This document shows positions 37,624-47,340 of a stretch of 64,000 nucleotides of DNA, piece by piece (positions within the stretch are counted from its first letter, which is position 1; each line of letters opens with the position of its first letter). Location: NCBI GenBank assembly GCA_023212725.1, contig JALBYF010000081.1, forward strand, positions 1 to 64,000. The letters are read 5' to 3'. The notes under the pieces were generated by a model, which worked only from the letters and a program-made list of their open reading frames with translations, searched no databases and was not told where the DNA came from. A program made the position numbers and the translations under genes. The DNA is from Tranzscheliella williamsii. Lineage: Eukaryota; Basidiomycota; Ustilaginomycetes; Ustilaginales; Ustilaginaceae.

Positions 37624-39216
37624 ATGTCGGACATTCAGTCGCAGCCGCAGCAACATGCTCCTCCTGTGGAAGCAGAGAAGGAGCAAGTTGCCACTCCGTC
37701 TGCGTCTCTGACCCTGCCCGTCGCCAAAAAACAGAAGCTGGGCGCCGTTGCGCTTATCTTCGCTTGTGGTGCCGCGCTCTTCTCCGACGGCTATGTGAAT
37801 GCCATCGCAGGCCCCGTCGAAACCATCCTTACCTATGTCTACCCCAACGAACCCGGCTTTGCTCAGTTTGAGTCCCGATTCTCCTCGCTAGTCTTTGCAG
37901 GTACCGTTTTCGGCATGCTGCTCTTTGGGTTCATTGTCGATCGCGTAGGACGCAGACACGGAATGTGGTTCTCCTCCATTTGGTTGACGCTCTGGTCCGT
38001 TCTCATCGCAGGCGCTTGGGGGGCCGGCGGTACCACTGGAGGCCTCTTTGCCGCCCTCGAAGCCTATCGCTTCATCATCGGTATTGCCATTGGCGCAGAG
38101 TATCCCTCGGGTTCGGTGGCTGCTTCCGAAAACACCGAGGGCGCAGGTGTCAACAAGAAGCGCCAGCAGATGTACTTCATCATTGCCACCAACACCATGA
38201 TCGACATTGGCTTTGTCGTCGCTGCCTTGGTCCCTTACATCTTGTTGCTCATCTTCAAGATGAACCATCTCCAATGGGTGTGGCGGCTTTCGCTCGGTTT
38301 GGGCGCCATTCCCCCGCTCGCCGTCTTTTTCTTCCGTATGGGTATGCAGGAGCCCGAACACTACCGCAAAGGCGCCATCAAGAAAAACATTCCTTGGCTA
38401 CTCATCTTCAAGCGCTATTGGGTTCGTCTTGCCGCCATCTGCCTCGCCTGGTTCGCATACGACTACGTCACCTATCCCGCCGGTATCTACTCTTCCATCA
38501 TTGTCAAGCAGCTCAATCCAGGCAATGGCTCTGACTACGACACGCTCAAGAAGTCGCTCGCTTACAGCACCGCTCTCAACTGCTTCTATCTGCCGGGCAC
38601 GATCATTGGCGCCTTTGTTTCGGACCGCCTGGGCCCGAAGCGCACCATGATCATCGGCCTCGTCTGCCAGGCCATCCTCGCGTTTATCATGGGCGGCGCG
38701 TTTGGCAAGATCCGTGAATCGCTCGGCGCCTTCATCGTAGTCTATGGCCTCTTTTTGGCGTTCGGCGAGTTTGGTCCGGGCAACAACCTCGGTCTACTTG
38801 CTAGCAAGGCGTGCGGCCCGGCGGCAGTGCGTGGCACCTTTTACGGCATCGCTGCCGCCATCGGCAAGGTGGGCGCCTTCTCCGGATCGTATGCCTACCC
38901 GCAGATTCAGGCCGATCTGGGCACCCCAGATGATAACATCTACTACAGCGGGCCGTTCTATATTGCCGGCGGTCTCGCCGTCTTCTCAGCCTGCGTCACC
39001 TTCTTCTTCATCCCCGCCATCGGTCAGGACAGCATGCAGCATGAGGACGACGCCTTCCGCGCTTATCTCTCCGAGAACGGCTACGACGTTTCCCAGATGG
39101 GCCTCGTCGACCAGGACCACCCCGCCAACTTCGAAGAGGGCATCAACAAGAAGGGCTCCTTGGACAAGAAAGAGGGCCTGGCCCCTTATACCGTCGAGAC
39201 CGTCCAAAGCAACTGA
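37624..39216 (+). CDS. GIT1-type glycerophosphodiester/phosphate permease (MFS)
   Basis: 530 aa, one exon, about 12 membrane helices in the phosphate:H+ symporter branch of the major facilitator superfamily. Visible motifs: the first helix LIFACGAALFSDGYVNAIAGPV, loop DRVGRRHGMW, GIAIGAEYPSGSVAASE (the sugar/phosphate signature), and the second-half DRLGPKRTM and GEFGPGNNLGLLASKA. These are strongest for the GIT1 family, which imports glycerophosphoinositol and glycerophosphocholine at the plasma membrane, usually under phosphate control. The exact substrate is inferred. The start at 37624 (ACGATGTCGG) precedes a hydrophilic N-terminus; the upstream codons look like a leader. Confidence 0.9.
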   Translation: MSDIQSQPQQHAPPVEAEKEQVATPSASLTLPVAKKQKLGAVALIFACGAALFSDGYVNAIAGPVETILTYVYPNEPGFAQFESRFSSLVFAGTVFGMLLFGFIVDRVGRRHGMWFSSIWLTLWSVLIAGAWGAGGTTGGLFAALEAYRFIIGIAIGAEYPSGSVAASENTEGAGVNKKRQQMYFIIATNTMIDIGFVVAALVPYILLLIFKMNHLQWVWRLSLGLGAIPPLAVFFFRMGMQEPEHYRKGAIKKNIPWLLIFKRYWVRLAAICLAWFAYDYVTYPAGIYSSIIVKQLNPGNGSDYDTLKKSLAYSTALNCFYLPGTIIGAFVSDRLGPKRTMIIGLVCQAILAFIMGGAFGKIRESLGAFIVVYGLFLAFGEFGPGNNLGLLASKACGPAAVRGTFYGIAAAIGKVGAFSGSYAYPQIQADLGTPDDNIYYSGPFYIAGGLAVFSACVTFFFIPAIGQDSMQHEDDAFRAYLSENGYDVSQMGLVDQDHPANFEEGINKKGSLDKKEGLAPYTVETVQSN

Positions 39217-39445
39217 GGCATCCATGGCATCTGAACCTCATGCGCCAGTGGGAAGCAACCCCTCTCGCGCCGCCGCGGCGCCTATACCATCAGCCTCCCG
39301 GTACTCTCTGCCCGGGGCGCTTGCACTGCGTCAGGTGATGTATTCAGTCCTGTTACAGAGCCATCCTCTGCTTCCCCAAAGGGTCCATGCTTTCCTACTG
39401 TACGTGCATGCATTGTGAAAGGGAGAAAGTGTCTGTGTGGGCGTG

Positions 39446-41089
39446 CTAGGGTGAAAAGCGTCGTTGCAGAATGGCCCAGACCAGTGCCAGGCCCGCGATG
39501 AGGGCGGCGAGGAAGGGGACGACGGGGAGGGGGAAGGGTTTCCAGCCGTGCTGGTCTGCGCGGGTGGCGGCATACTTGCGGAGGAGGCTGGCGGAGGAGG
39601 CGGCGGGGTTGGGGGTGTTGCCGAGCGCGGTCTGGGCCATGTGGAGTGTGTGCCAGAAGGTGCCCCAGCCGGCGCCGAGGATCTTGACGGGGACCAGGGC
39701 GAGGCGCGACACGGCGGGCACTGTGTAGTCGGGTGTGTTGGCGGCGGGGCTGTCGTCGGCGACGGCAGGGTCCGTGAGGCGCAGCGGCAGGGTGGGGAAC
39801 ACCGCGGCGGGCCGGCCCAGGCATGCCATGTCCGCGCCCCCGCCCCCGCCCGCAAGCGCCTCGGCAATCCCCTCGCGGCTTCGCAGACCCCCCGTGAGCA
39901 GCACCTTCAACCGCCCGCCCGCAGGCACCACCGACCGACACTGCCGCGCAAAACTCTGGAAAAACGCCTCCCGCTTCCCCGTCCGCGCCGTCGCCTTGGC
40001 CGTAGGATCCACCCCGGAGCCTCTCACCTGTGCAGCCAGCGTCTTGCCCGGATCCTGGTTGCCGACGTTCGTTGCTGCTTCTGCATCCGCATCCAAGTGG
40101 TCCATCAGAAAGGTAGGATTCTCGTAGTTTCCTCCGCTGATTTCAACAAAGTCCACTCCGCCATGCTCGGCGAGCCACTTGACGTTCAGGAGGGCGTCCT
40201 GCTCAGTGAGCCCTCCTTGTACGTAGTCGGACGAGTTGAGCTTGACGCCGAGCAGGAAGTCTGTGGGCACCTTGGCTCGGACAGCGTCGATGGTCTCCAT
40301 CAGGATCCGCGCGCGGTTCTCTGCCGAGCCGCCGTACTGGTCGGTGCGGAGGTTGGTGCGCGGGCTGAGAAAGGCCGCGAGCATGTAGCCGTGGCTGGCG
40401 TGGAGCTCGACGCCGTCAAAACCGGCCTCGGCGCAGAGGACGGCGGCCAGCACGAAGCGGTCCTTGAGCCAGGCGATCTGTTCGAGCGTCATGGCGGCAA
40501 CAGTGCCCCAGAGGAGATGGTCGAAGACGCGGCCGAGTGGGCCAAGGTTCTGCATGGCCTGCATGGGTACGGCTGATGGCGCCATGGCGGGCTGGGTGAT
40601 GCCTCGCCCGGAGGCCCGCATCGACTGGCGCCCTGCATGGACGAGTTGGACGACGCCAAGCGGTCGAGCCGAGGCCGAGACCCCGGGCTGGTCCCTCCCC
40701 GTCACAGCAGCCGCATACCGCTTCATCGCCACCTTGAAGTCGGACAGCGCGACGGCGTCATTGGGAATCACCACGTCCCACGGCGTGCCAAGATGGGTGG
40801 GGTCGATGGCAACGTTGCCTGTCAACCAACATCAACGGTCAGCGCACTAGCCCCGCAAGATGGCGGTCTCACACTGCAGACACATACCAGTGATCACCAT
40901 CCCCCAGCCGCCCCGTGCCCAGGCGCGGTATAGTTCAAAGTGCGCATGATTAGGCGGACCGCCTCCTGTCTTGGCTAGTGTCTCCTCCAACGGCGCCTTG
41001 GCGAGACGGTTGGGCGCGCTCCTGCCCCCCGCAAAAGTGAGCCTCTGAGCAATGATTTCCGCCTTGGGGGCAGTCGCGTATTCTTGCAT
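39446..41089 (-). CDS. NADH:flavin oxidoreductase (old yellow enzyme family) with C-terminal anchor
   Basis: Exons 40888-41089 and 39446-40818 (intron 69 bp, GTATGT donor, GACAG acceptor) give 524 aa. The junction makes WGMVITGNVAID, the normal second strand of the FMN barrel. Other motifs: NRLAKAPLEE, GFDGVELHASHGYMLAAFLSPRTN, TDQYGGSAENRAR, and the FMN-phosphate part LLTGGLRSREGI. These enzymes reduce activated alkenes with NAD(P)H. The last 30 residues form a hydrophobic helix (VVPFLAALIAGLALVWAIL) followed by QRRFSP, so the protein is probably tail-anchored with its catalytic part in the cytosol. Some inserts (GGGGGAD, the ATNVGNQDPGK region) are longer than in budding-yeast OYE. Confidence 0.9.
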
Positions 41090-41937
41090 CGCGCCCGATG
41101 CTATCTACTGCGCAGTGCGAAACAGGTGGCGGTGAGAAGGCAAGAAAAAGAGCAAGACGCCCGTAGTCACCGCGCTCAGTGATTGCCAGCGTCAAAACCT
41201 CGTCTGCGGGGCAGCTGTCAAAATGTTGACGCGTGAAAGCGGACCGACACCATCATTATTCCTGCAGGCGACACCGGTTGCCACCGCCGCTTTGTCGCCT
41301 TGGTCCGCCGAGCAGAGCTGGCGAAAGCCATAAGCAGGCCGATACGGCATATGCACTGTTCAGCAACCGGGTCGATCGCAGCGTTGTAGAGCAGTGTCGC
41401 ACTCAACCTGAATGGAACGGTGCGTCACATATGTGCGGTCGGACTCGGCTGTCCCTTCATCCAACCCACTCGTCGGCAGCATGACCTTTTGCAGACTTGC
41501 GGCCTGGGCTGGTCTTGCCAAAGCAGCATCGAATATATTCGGGCGCTCGAACATAGTAGTTTAGGTAATATGAGCCCCTCTTGTGATTATTACCCTGGTT
41601 GTCCTCATCGTCATCACCGTCGATCGCCATCACCATTACCACCACGATGGCCATCTCTCAGCATATCTCGTCAGCACCGCGAGCACAGTCAGCCGAACCG
41701 TAGACTTCCACATTGCCTTTAGTAGCATAGATAGCTTTTAGCTGGGAATCAGTGTCTCGTGCAGTCGCCAAAGTGTGTGTATTGGATGCGCCACATAGCA
41801 TGGCAAAAGCCTCTTATGACAGACAAGCCAGCGCCAACACCAACAGTGGTACCGACGGGATATCGGGCAGGTGATGTAAGGTGATACATCTGGCGACAGA
41901 GCTTGGAAACACTAGCAACTCCATGATTAGCCGATGA
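41090..41937. other. Intergenic region, OYE promoter and GST 3' flank
   Basis: About 850 bp. Short frames only, none with family resemblance. The segment 41590-41650 has repeated CATCA/CCATCAC units. Confidence 0.35.
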
Positions 41938-42937
41938 TCAGGGCAAGCCGCGTCCCTTGTTGATGGCGTCGGCCACCTGCGAAGTCATGGGTCGGTTCTG
42001 GGCGTACCGGACATAGGAGTCCAAGTAGAGATCCTCGGTGGAGGTAGTGGCTTTGAAGGCCTCCGATCCGAAGACCGCTTCTGTCCACTGCTGCCATCGT
42101 TGCAGTACGCGAGGCTCGAGCAGCTGGGTGGGTTCAAAGCCTCTGAAGTGTCGCAGCACACTGGTCGCCCTGAACAGCCACGGCGCCACCGAGCAGTCGA
42201 CAATGGAAAGCGTCTTGCCATTCCAGAAGGCTTCCTGTCCGGGAGACATGGATTGGACAAAATCGGTAAGGTGGGAGGTGAATTCCTTGGCTCCTTCCAG
42301 CTGGGCGTCCACCTCCTGTGCTTGCAGATATCGGTAGAAAGCGGGAATCAAGTTTCGGTTGGTCTTGTCGACAGCAAGGCGGTACAAGGCTCTCTCGTAG
42401 GGCTCCGAAAGCGGCGGAAGGAGGGAGCGGCTCTGTTGCTGCTGGCCGTACGCTTCATCAAGATACTCGAGGCTAAAAGATTGAGGCGAACGGCTATTCA
42501 GTATACTAGGAACGGGGACCAAGACATGTCTGCTGGCTTACATGACTGTTGACTCGGCCAGTCCTTTTCCGTTGGCAAGCTTAAGAGCTGGGACGAGCCC
42601 TTTCGGGTTGAGTTCCAGCAGGTCCTCCGGTTTCTTGTACGGATCCACCTCTCTGTACTGGTACGGAGCTGTCTCGGATGACATTTCACGACAAGCATGC
42701 ATCACGAAGGGAGACGGTGAGTATACAGCTGCACCTTCAGCGCTCGCTGGTGGCGTAGGGCGGCTTACCTCGCAGGTGCTCGAGAGCAAACCAGACGCGA
42801 TGGACAAAGGGACAGAAGCAAGCGCCGAACAGCGTGAGATCGGATGGTTTCGAGTGCGCTTTGACGGTGACGAGCGCCTGTCCAGTGCACTCGGTGTGAT
42901 AGTTGGCGTCCTTGTGACCAGGCGCCGGCTTCGACAT
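41938..42937 (-). CDS. Omega-class glutathione S-transferase
   Basis: Exons 42769-42937, 42542-42668 and 41938-42472 give 276 aa; introns are 100 and 69 bp with GTAAGC donors. Splicing restores LEHLRAPYQYREVDPYKKPEDLL and AESTVILEYLDEAYG, both classical thioredoxin-fold GST motifs (the latter binds glutathione). The N-terminal active-site region is GACFCPFVHRVW, with Cys as in the omega class, which works in thioltransfer and dehydroascorbate or arsenic(V) reduction. The C-terminal helical domain has FWNGKTLSIVDCSVAPWLFR. No targeting peptide is visible, so it is probably cytosolic. The three-exon model is supported by both reading frame and family alignment. Confidence 0.9.
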
Positions 42938-43733
42938 GGCTGCTCGTAGGAGGCAGGGATCACAGTACACTCTTACTGTAGTATAGTATCGTCAAGTGCA
43001 GGCTGGAGACCGAGGCTGAAGATGGAAACGTGAATGGCTGAATCAGGAATGGATGAATGAATCACAGTCACAGATCGAGGTAGACGGTGACTGTGACTAC
43101 AGGCGTCCAAGTGGAGAATCGACACGATGCCTAATCAAGCCTTCCAGTCACAGTCAATCACAAGTCAGTGAGTCGCAGTCACAGTCACGGCCAGTATTGC
43201 GACGCACACCGCTTGCTCGAGAACGTTGCCAGTGCCCTTACAATCACGACGTAGTCATGCTGCGCCGGCACTTGCGTCGCATGGCCGTGTTGGACATCTC
43301 CCAAGTTCGGCAAAAGTTGCCATGTCTTCGTGCACGGCGGAAGCTTGCGCGCTCGAACGACATTGCTTGTGCAAGCTGCTGCAGAACACCTACAGCTTTT
43401 CCGACAATTCTCCAACACTGGGGAGAGGAGACAGAGGTAGGAGAGGGAAATGAAGGCGTGGGTGAGGTGTTTGGCCAGCTCGGACGCGGACGCAGCGTGG
43501 CCACGTGATGCATGAGGAGATGGGGTTGCCGGTCGGACCACCAGTCATCCTCTTATCGCTGATGAGGTACTGGTTCGGCCTGTGCTTATCGATGACTTGA
43601 GTCGGGTCGACGTCGGGCCTACAGTCGACTGGATCCCTATTGGTAGGCCTCCTTTTCTGCGGCCTCACCACTCTCCATCGCCCAGCTACCCGTTTGAGCA
43701 GGTTCATCCGGTTCCACTTCTGGTGTCCTCAGC
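42938..43733. promoter_or_regulatory. Divergent upstream region of GST and the alpha/beta hydrolase
   Basis: About 800 bp without a convincing gene. It includes the CAGTCACAG repeat cluster. A possible 3' splice site (CCTCAG) directly precedes the hydrolase ATG, so an undetected upstream exon cannot be excluded. Confidence 0.4.
43061..43188. repeat. CAGTCACAG/TGACTGTGAC repeat cluster
   Basis: The unit CAGTCACAG (or its parts) occurs at about 43065, 43145 and 43176, with the inverse TGACTGTGAC at about 43088. It lies in the shared upstream region of GST and the hydrolase gene. It could be regulatory or simple-sequence expansion. Confidence 0.5.
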
Positions 43734-46640
43734 ATGTCCTATGACAACGTCTTCCACATGAAAGCAACAGGGACGTACGTCCCTCTCTCACTCGCTTCCA
43801 CATGGTCCGTCTTGGGGCCGTTCCCGGCAGGGATGCGCGAAATCGGCTTTGGCGCCTTTCCGGCATCAGCAGCTGCGGCTTTCTCTGAGCTTTTTGCGTT
43901 GCGCGAGCCGACCATCTCCACCTATGGACCCACTAATGCCACCACCGTGGCCACCAACTTCACCGCGCAAGTACTGCAAAGTAGCCCGTCCACAGTTAAA
44001 CAGGAGCTGACTGTCGAGTATCCCACGGTCGACTGGGCCTGGATTCGCAAAAGTGCGGCATGGTCCTCGCTGCAATGGCAGATGGTCGCTGTCACAGATC
44101 TCCAGATCGGCGCCAACAACAGCGCGTTAGCAGTCACCATGGACAAGACCGCCCAGTTCGCCATTGTGCCGGCCGCAGAGTTCGAAGGGCAGGAAACGTT
44201 CGAGTGGCATACAGGCGATTGGTACTCCTACATTGCTGACTTTTCAGGAGAGCAACCCGACGCTAACCGGCTCCCCATCTCGCAGCATCTGATCCATCTC
44301 GAGCAGGGCTCTTACAAACTGCTAGTCCAGTCCATGTATGAGATCCGCATTTTCGGCGATCCACCGGACGGGAATCCCAGGATCAAGCTCGGGATCGACA
44401 TGTCTGTAGCGGTGGGCGAACCTGTCAACATGGACAGCGCTATTGACGTTCATACTGATCCCTGCCATAGCAACGTACCACACATTGTCGGTGGCTGGTT
44501 TGCTGGATGGGGTCTTTCCTTTGCAGTCCGCAACACACTCTCGGACGGTACCTTCAGACTGCTCAGTGTCGACTTGGCCGAGGAACAGTCCCACTTAGCT
44601 AACGTTACCCTAGAGAGGCAGTTCGACATAGCTGCCGGCCAGCTGCTTTTAGTGCCCGTCAAGATAGACCATACCCTGCCCCTGCCGTCGTTGATAACGC
44701 AGCTTGTACTGCACATCACACTTGCACCACCGCCTGGCGACTCTCAAGATGGCCCGATACGGAAAACGGTCACCATCCCTCTTGTCCACAAACCAGCCTT
44801 TTGGCAAGCAGAGAGCGACGACGGTAGTCACAACGCTTACATTTACAGCTATCTGGCTTCAGACTACACGGTGCAGCTTGCCGCCGCCACGCCTCCCCGG
44901 CGTCGGGGTGCGCACGAGACACAGCAGGCTGCGTCTGCCTCGCTTCCCCCGGTCATCCTCGCCTTGCACGGAGCGGGTGTCGATCTGCGCGATATGAACT
45001 ATAGCAACAGCATACAACGCCAGAACCGAAGTTGGGTCATTTTGCCAACAGGACGCAGCCCGTGGGGTTACGACTGGCAGCTAGCCTCTTTCCGCGCAAC
45101 AGACGCAGCCCTCTTGTCCTTCCATCAGCACCTGTATGGACTGCCTCCCTCAATGAGCCAGGCGGAGAAAAGTAAATGGCAATTTGACCTGGACAAAATC
45201 TTCGTAATGGGACACTCCAACGGCGGACAAGGCGCATGGCACCGCCTCGGCCGCTTCCCCGACAGAGCTATCGGCGGTGTTGTCGCGGCTGCTTACACCA
45301 AGGTGGCCGACTATATCTCCTTCGGATGGAACGTCGGGCGCCACTTTGGCGATCCTTTGCTGGACGGTATTCTGCATACCTCCATTTCGGCGTTTGAGAA
45401 TGATCTGTTCGCCAGCAATCTTGTAGCTATCGACCTCCTGGTCAAGTACGGCTCGGCTGACGTCAACGTTCCGCCGTGGAACTCGAAGGATATGGCGATG
45501 CTCGTCGATGGCTGGAACAAGCGCTCGGGTCTGTCAGGGACTGTCAAGATCTCCGAAGTGCCAGGCAAGCCGCATTGGTGGGACGGCATCTTTTCGGAGG
45601 ACGACGTGCAGTCCGCTATCGAGTCGAGGTGCTCCTCGCTGCATAATCCTGGCTTCCAGATGCCGAGCATGCCGGACTCTTTCACACTGACCACAGCCAA
45701 CCCGGGCGAAGCGGGGAGTAAAGGTGGATGGGAGATCACCGAAATTGAGACGCCCGGCCGCCTCGCCAGGCTGGAAGTTCGTTACACTGGCGAAAGCGGA
45801 GGGGGTAGCCCAAGCTTTCACATCCATGCCCGAAACACGAAACGAGCTGCTTTTGACCCCCAGTCACTCCTCCGATACTCGCTCAGTGCTTCTGTTCGGG
45901 CCAACCCGCTTACAGTTCATATAAACGGGGACATCGTGGGTACAGCGAGGGTAGGCGACGGCAAACTTCATTTTGTGAAGCAAGACGATGGGAGATGGAC
46001 AAGTATGTCAACAGAGGAGGCAGCGAAACTTCCCAAGCCGCGAGCGTTGGGACCCTTGCTTGGCATCGTCTCGAGCGATGGGCCTATGGTCATTGTGTTG
46101 CCATCGCATGTTGCGGATGCGGAGGCGAAAGTGTTCGCCTCGATCGCCCGTCGATTCGCTGCCGACCTCGTGCTATACGGTGGCATCAACTCACAGATCG
46201 TCACTGATGATGATATGACTTTGAATGGCTCCGAAAAAATACTACTGAAAGGCAATGTGGTGGCTCTTGGAGGCCCACATGTCAACCGATTCACCGCGAG
46301 CATCATAGACAGCTGGCCTGGTACGCCGCCGTTCGAGTTTGACCGCGACAGCTCGCAATTCCGTATTCAAGGCCGATCTTTCTACACCAACAGTACAGGG
46401 ATGCTCGCGCTGGCGCCGCACCCGAGTCGGCCGGAAGGGCTCACGCTGGTACTGCACGGCGTGGGCGCCAACGGAATACAGCGGGCAGCGCGGCTGCTCC
46501 CGACGCGCACGGCGACCATGGCTCCCGAATGGATCGTCGTCGACAGCTCGTCGGACTGGATGGGTCAGGGCGGAGTCAAGGCCGCTGGATGGTACAATGC
46601 CCAGTGGGGATGGGCAGAGAGCATGTCGTACCTGGAATAG
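43734..46640 (+). CDS. Large alpha/beta-hydrolase (serine esterase/peptidase-like) protein
   Basis: 968 aa, one exon. An N-terminal beta-rich part of about 400 residues comes first. Then comes an alpha/beta-hydrolase core: LALHGAGVDLRD (oxyanion region), the nucleophile G493-H-S495-N-G-G, and a downstream catalytic-type His H614 in GKPHWWDGIF. A C-terminal part of about 300 residues ends with a second LVLHGVGANG segment and DSSSDWMGQGG. The architecture resembles fungal proteins annotated only as hypothetical or peptidase S9-like. Substrate unknown. The start MSYDNVF lacks a signal peptide; the sequence has several N-glycosylation-type sites, so an upstream exon with a signal may be missing. 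Confidence 0.65.
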   Translation: MSYDNVFHMKATGTYVPLSLASTWSVLGPFPAGMREIGFGAFPASAAAAFSELFALREPTISTYGPTNATTVATNFTAQVLQSSPSTVKQELTVEYPTVDWAWIRKSAAWSSLQWQMVAVTDLQIGANNSALAVTMDKTAQFAIVPAAEFEGQETFEWHTGDWYSYIADFSGEQPDANRLPISQHLIHLEQGSYKLLVQSMYEIRIFGDPPDGNPRIKLGIDMSVAVGEPVNMDSAIDVHTDPCHSNVPHIVGGWFAGWGLSFAVRNTLSDGTFRLLSVDLAEEQSHLANVTLERQFDIAAGQLLLVPVKIDHTLPLPSLITQLVLHITLAPPPGDSQDGPIRKTVTIPLVHKPAFWQAESDDGSHNAYIYSYLASDYTVQLAAATPPRRRGAHETQQAASASLPPVILALHGAGVDLRDMNYSNSIQRQNRSWVILPTGRSPWGYDWQLASFRATDAALLSFHQHLYGLPPSMSQAEKSKWQFDLDKIFVMGHSNGGQGAWHRLGRFPDRAIGGVVAAAYTKVADYISFGWNVGRHFGDPLLDGILHTSISAFENDLFASNLVAIDLLVKYGSADVNVPPWNSKDMAMLVDGWNKRSGLSGTVKISEVPGKPHWWDGIFSEDDVQSAIESRCSSLHNPGFQMPSMPDSFTLTTANPGEAGSKGGWEITEIETPGRLARLEVRYTGESGGGSPSFHIHARNTKRAAFDPQSLLRYSLSASVRANPLTVHINGDIVGTARVGDGKLHFVKQDDGRWTSMSTEEAAKLPKPRALGPLLGIVSSDGPMVIVLPSHVADAEAKVFASIARRFAADLVLYGGINSQIVTDDDMTLNGSEKILLKGNVVALGGPHVNRFTASIIDSWPGTPPFEFDRDSSQFRIQGRSFYTNSTGMLALAPHPSRPEGLTLVLHGVGANGIQRAARLLPTRTATMAPEWIVVDSSSDWMGQGGVKAAGWYNAQWGWAESMSYLE

Positions 46641-47340
46641 CACAGCTAGGGTCTGCCTTGCCCCCAATGGCTGCTCTGATCCGTCTCCTCCCCCGCTGTT
46701 TCTTTCCCTGTCGTAATAAAGAATCTTTTCGCAGCAACAGCCAGCGCTTCCATGCATAGACGTGAAGAGGATTAGGCGGAGAGGTTTACCCATGTGGGTG
46801 TCTTCTTACCCCTTGCATGTTTTAACGTGGGCCGTGTTGTATGCAGGGTTCACGGTCTTCGATTCGATGACGGGGACATGCGGGGAAACCTATCGCGGCG
46901 AGTTGTTGTCCATACCTTCCCGCGCTCCTTGCTGCGGCGACCGGTTCCGCGGCACCGGTAGCTGCGGAACCGCGCCTGGGATAGCGGGTGCGAGCCTGTG
47001 GCCATCGTGGCAGGAATAGTCACCGCGTGCTGTCACCTGCGATGCGGAGCCACATGACGGCGTTGCTTCTGAAGCCGGGGGATGGCTAAGCAATGTGAGA
47101 GTAGCCCAGTGTTGGCTGCGCTTGGTTTGGTGGTCGGCAGGTGCCGCCTCCTGCTTGACGACACGGCAAAACGTATATGTATACAGCTCTGTAGGATGCC
47201 CTTGTCGCCAAGCCTACCTTGGCTACCCTCCGTCTCGACCCCTAGGCTTCGCTCTGTTCGTGAGCATCTTCGTCTCGGTCGCCGTTTGTCAAGCGAAGAA
47301 CTGTATCTTACGCATTGACTAGTGCCCGAGGTAGACAAAG
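46641..47340. other. Intergenic region
   Basis: 700 bp between two genes on the same strand. AATAAA at about 46715 fits the poly(A) signal of the hydrolase gene. The region 46920-46985 is GC-rich with CCGCGG/CGGTTCCG-type inverted runs. No gene seen. Confidence 0.4.

Noticed and set aside
39464..40576. 370-aa plus-strand ORF opposite the flavin oxidoreductase
   Set aside because: Composition shadow; the minus-strand frame carries all OYE motifs.
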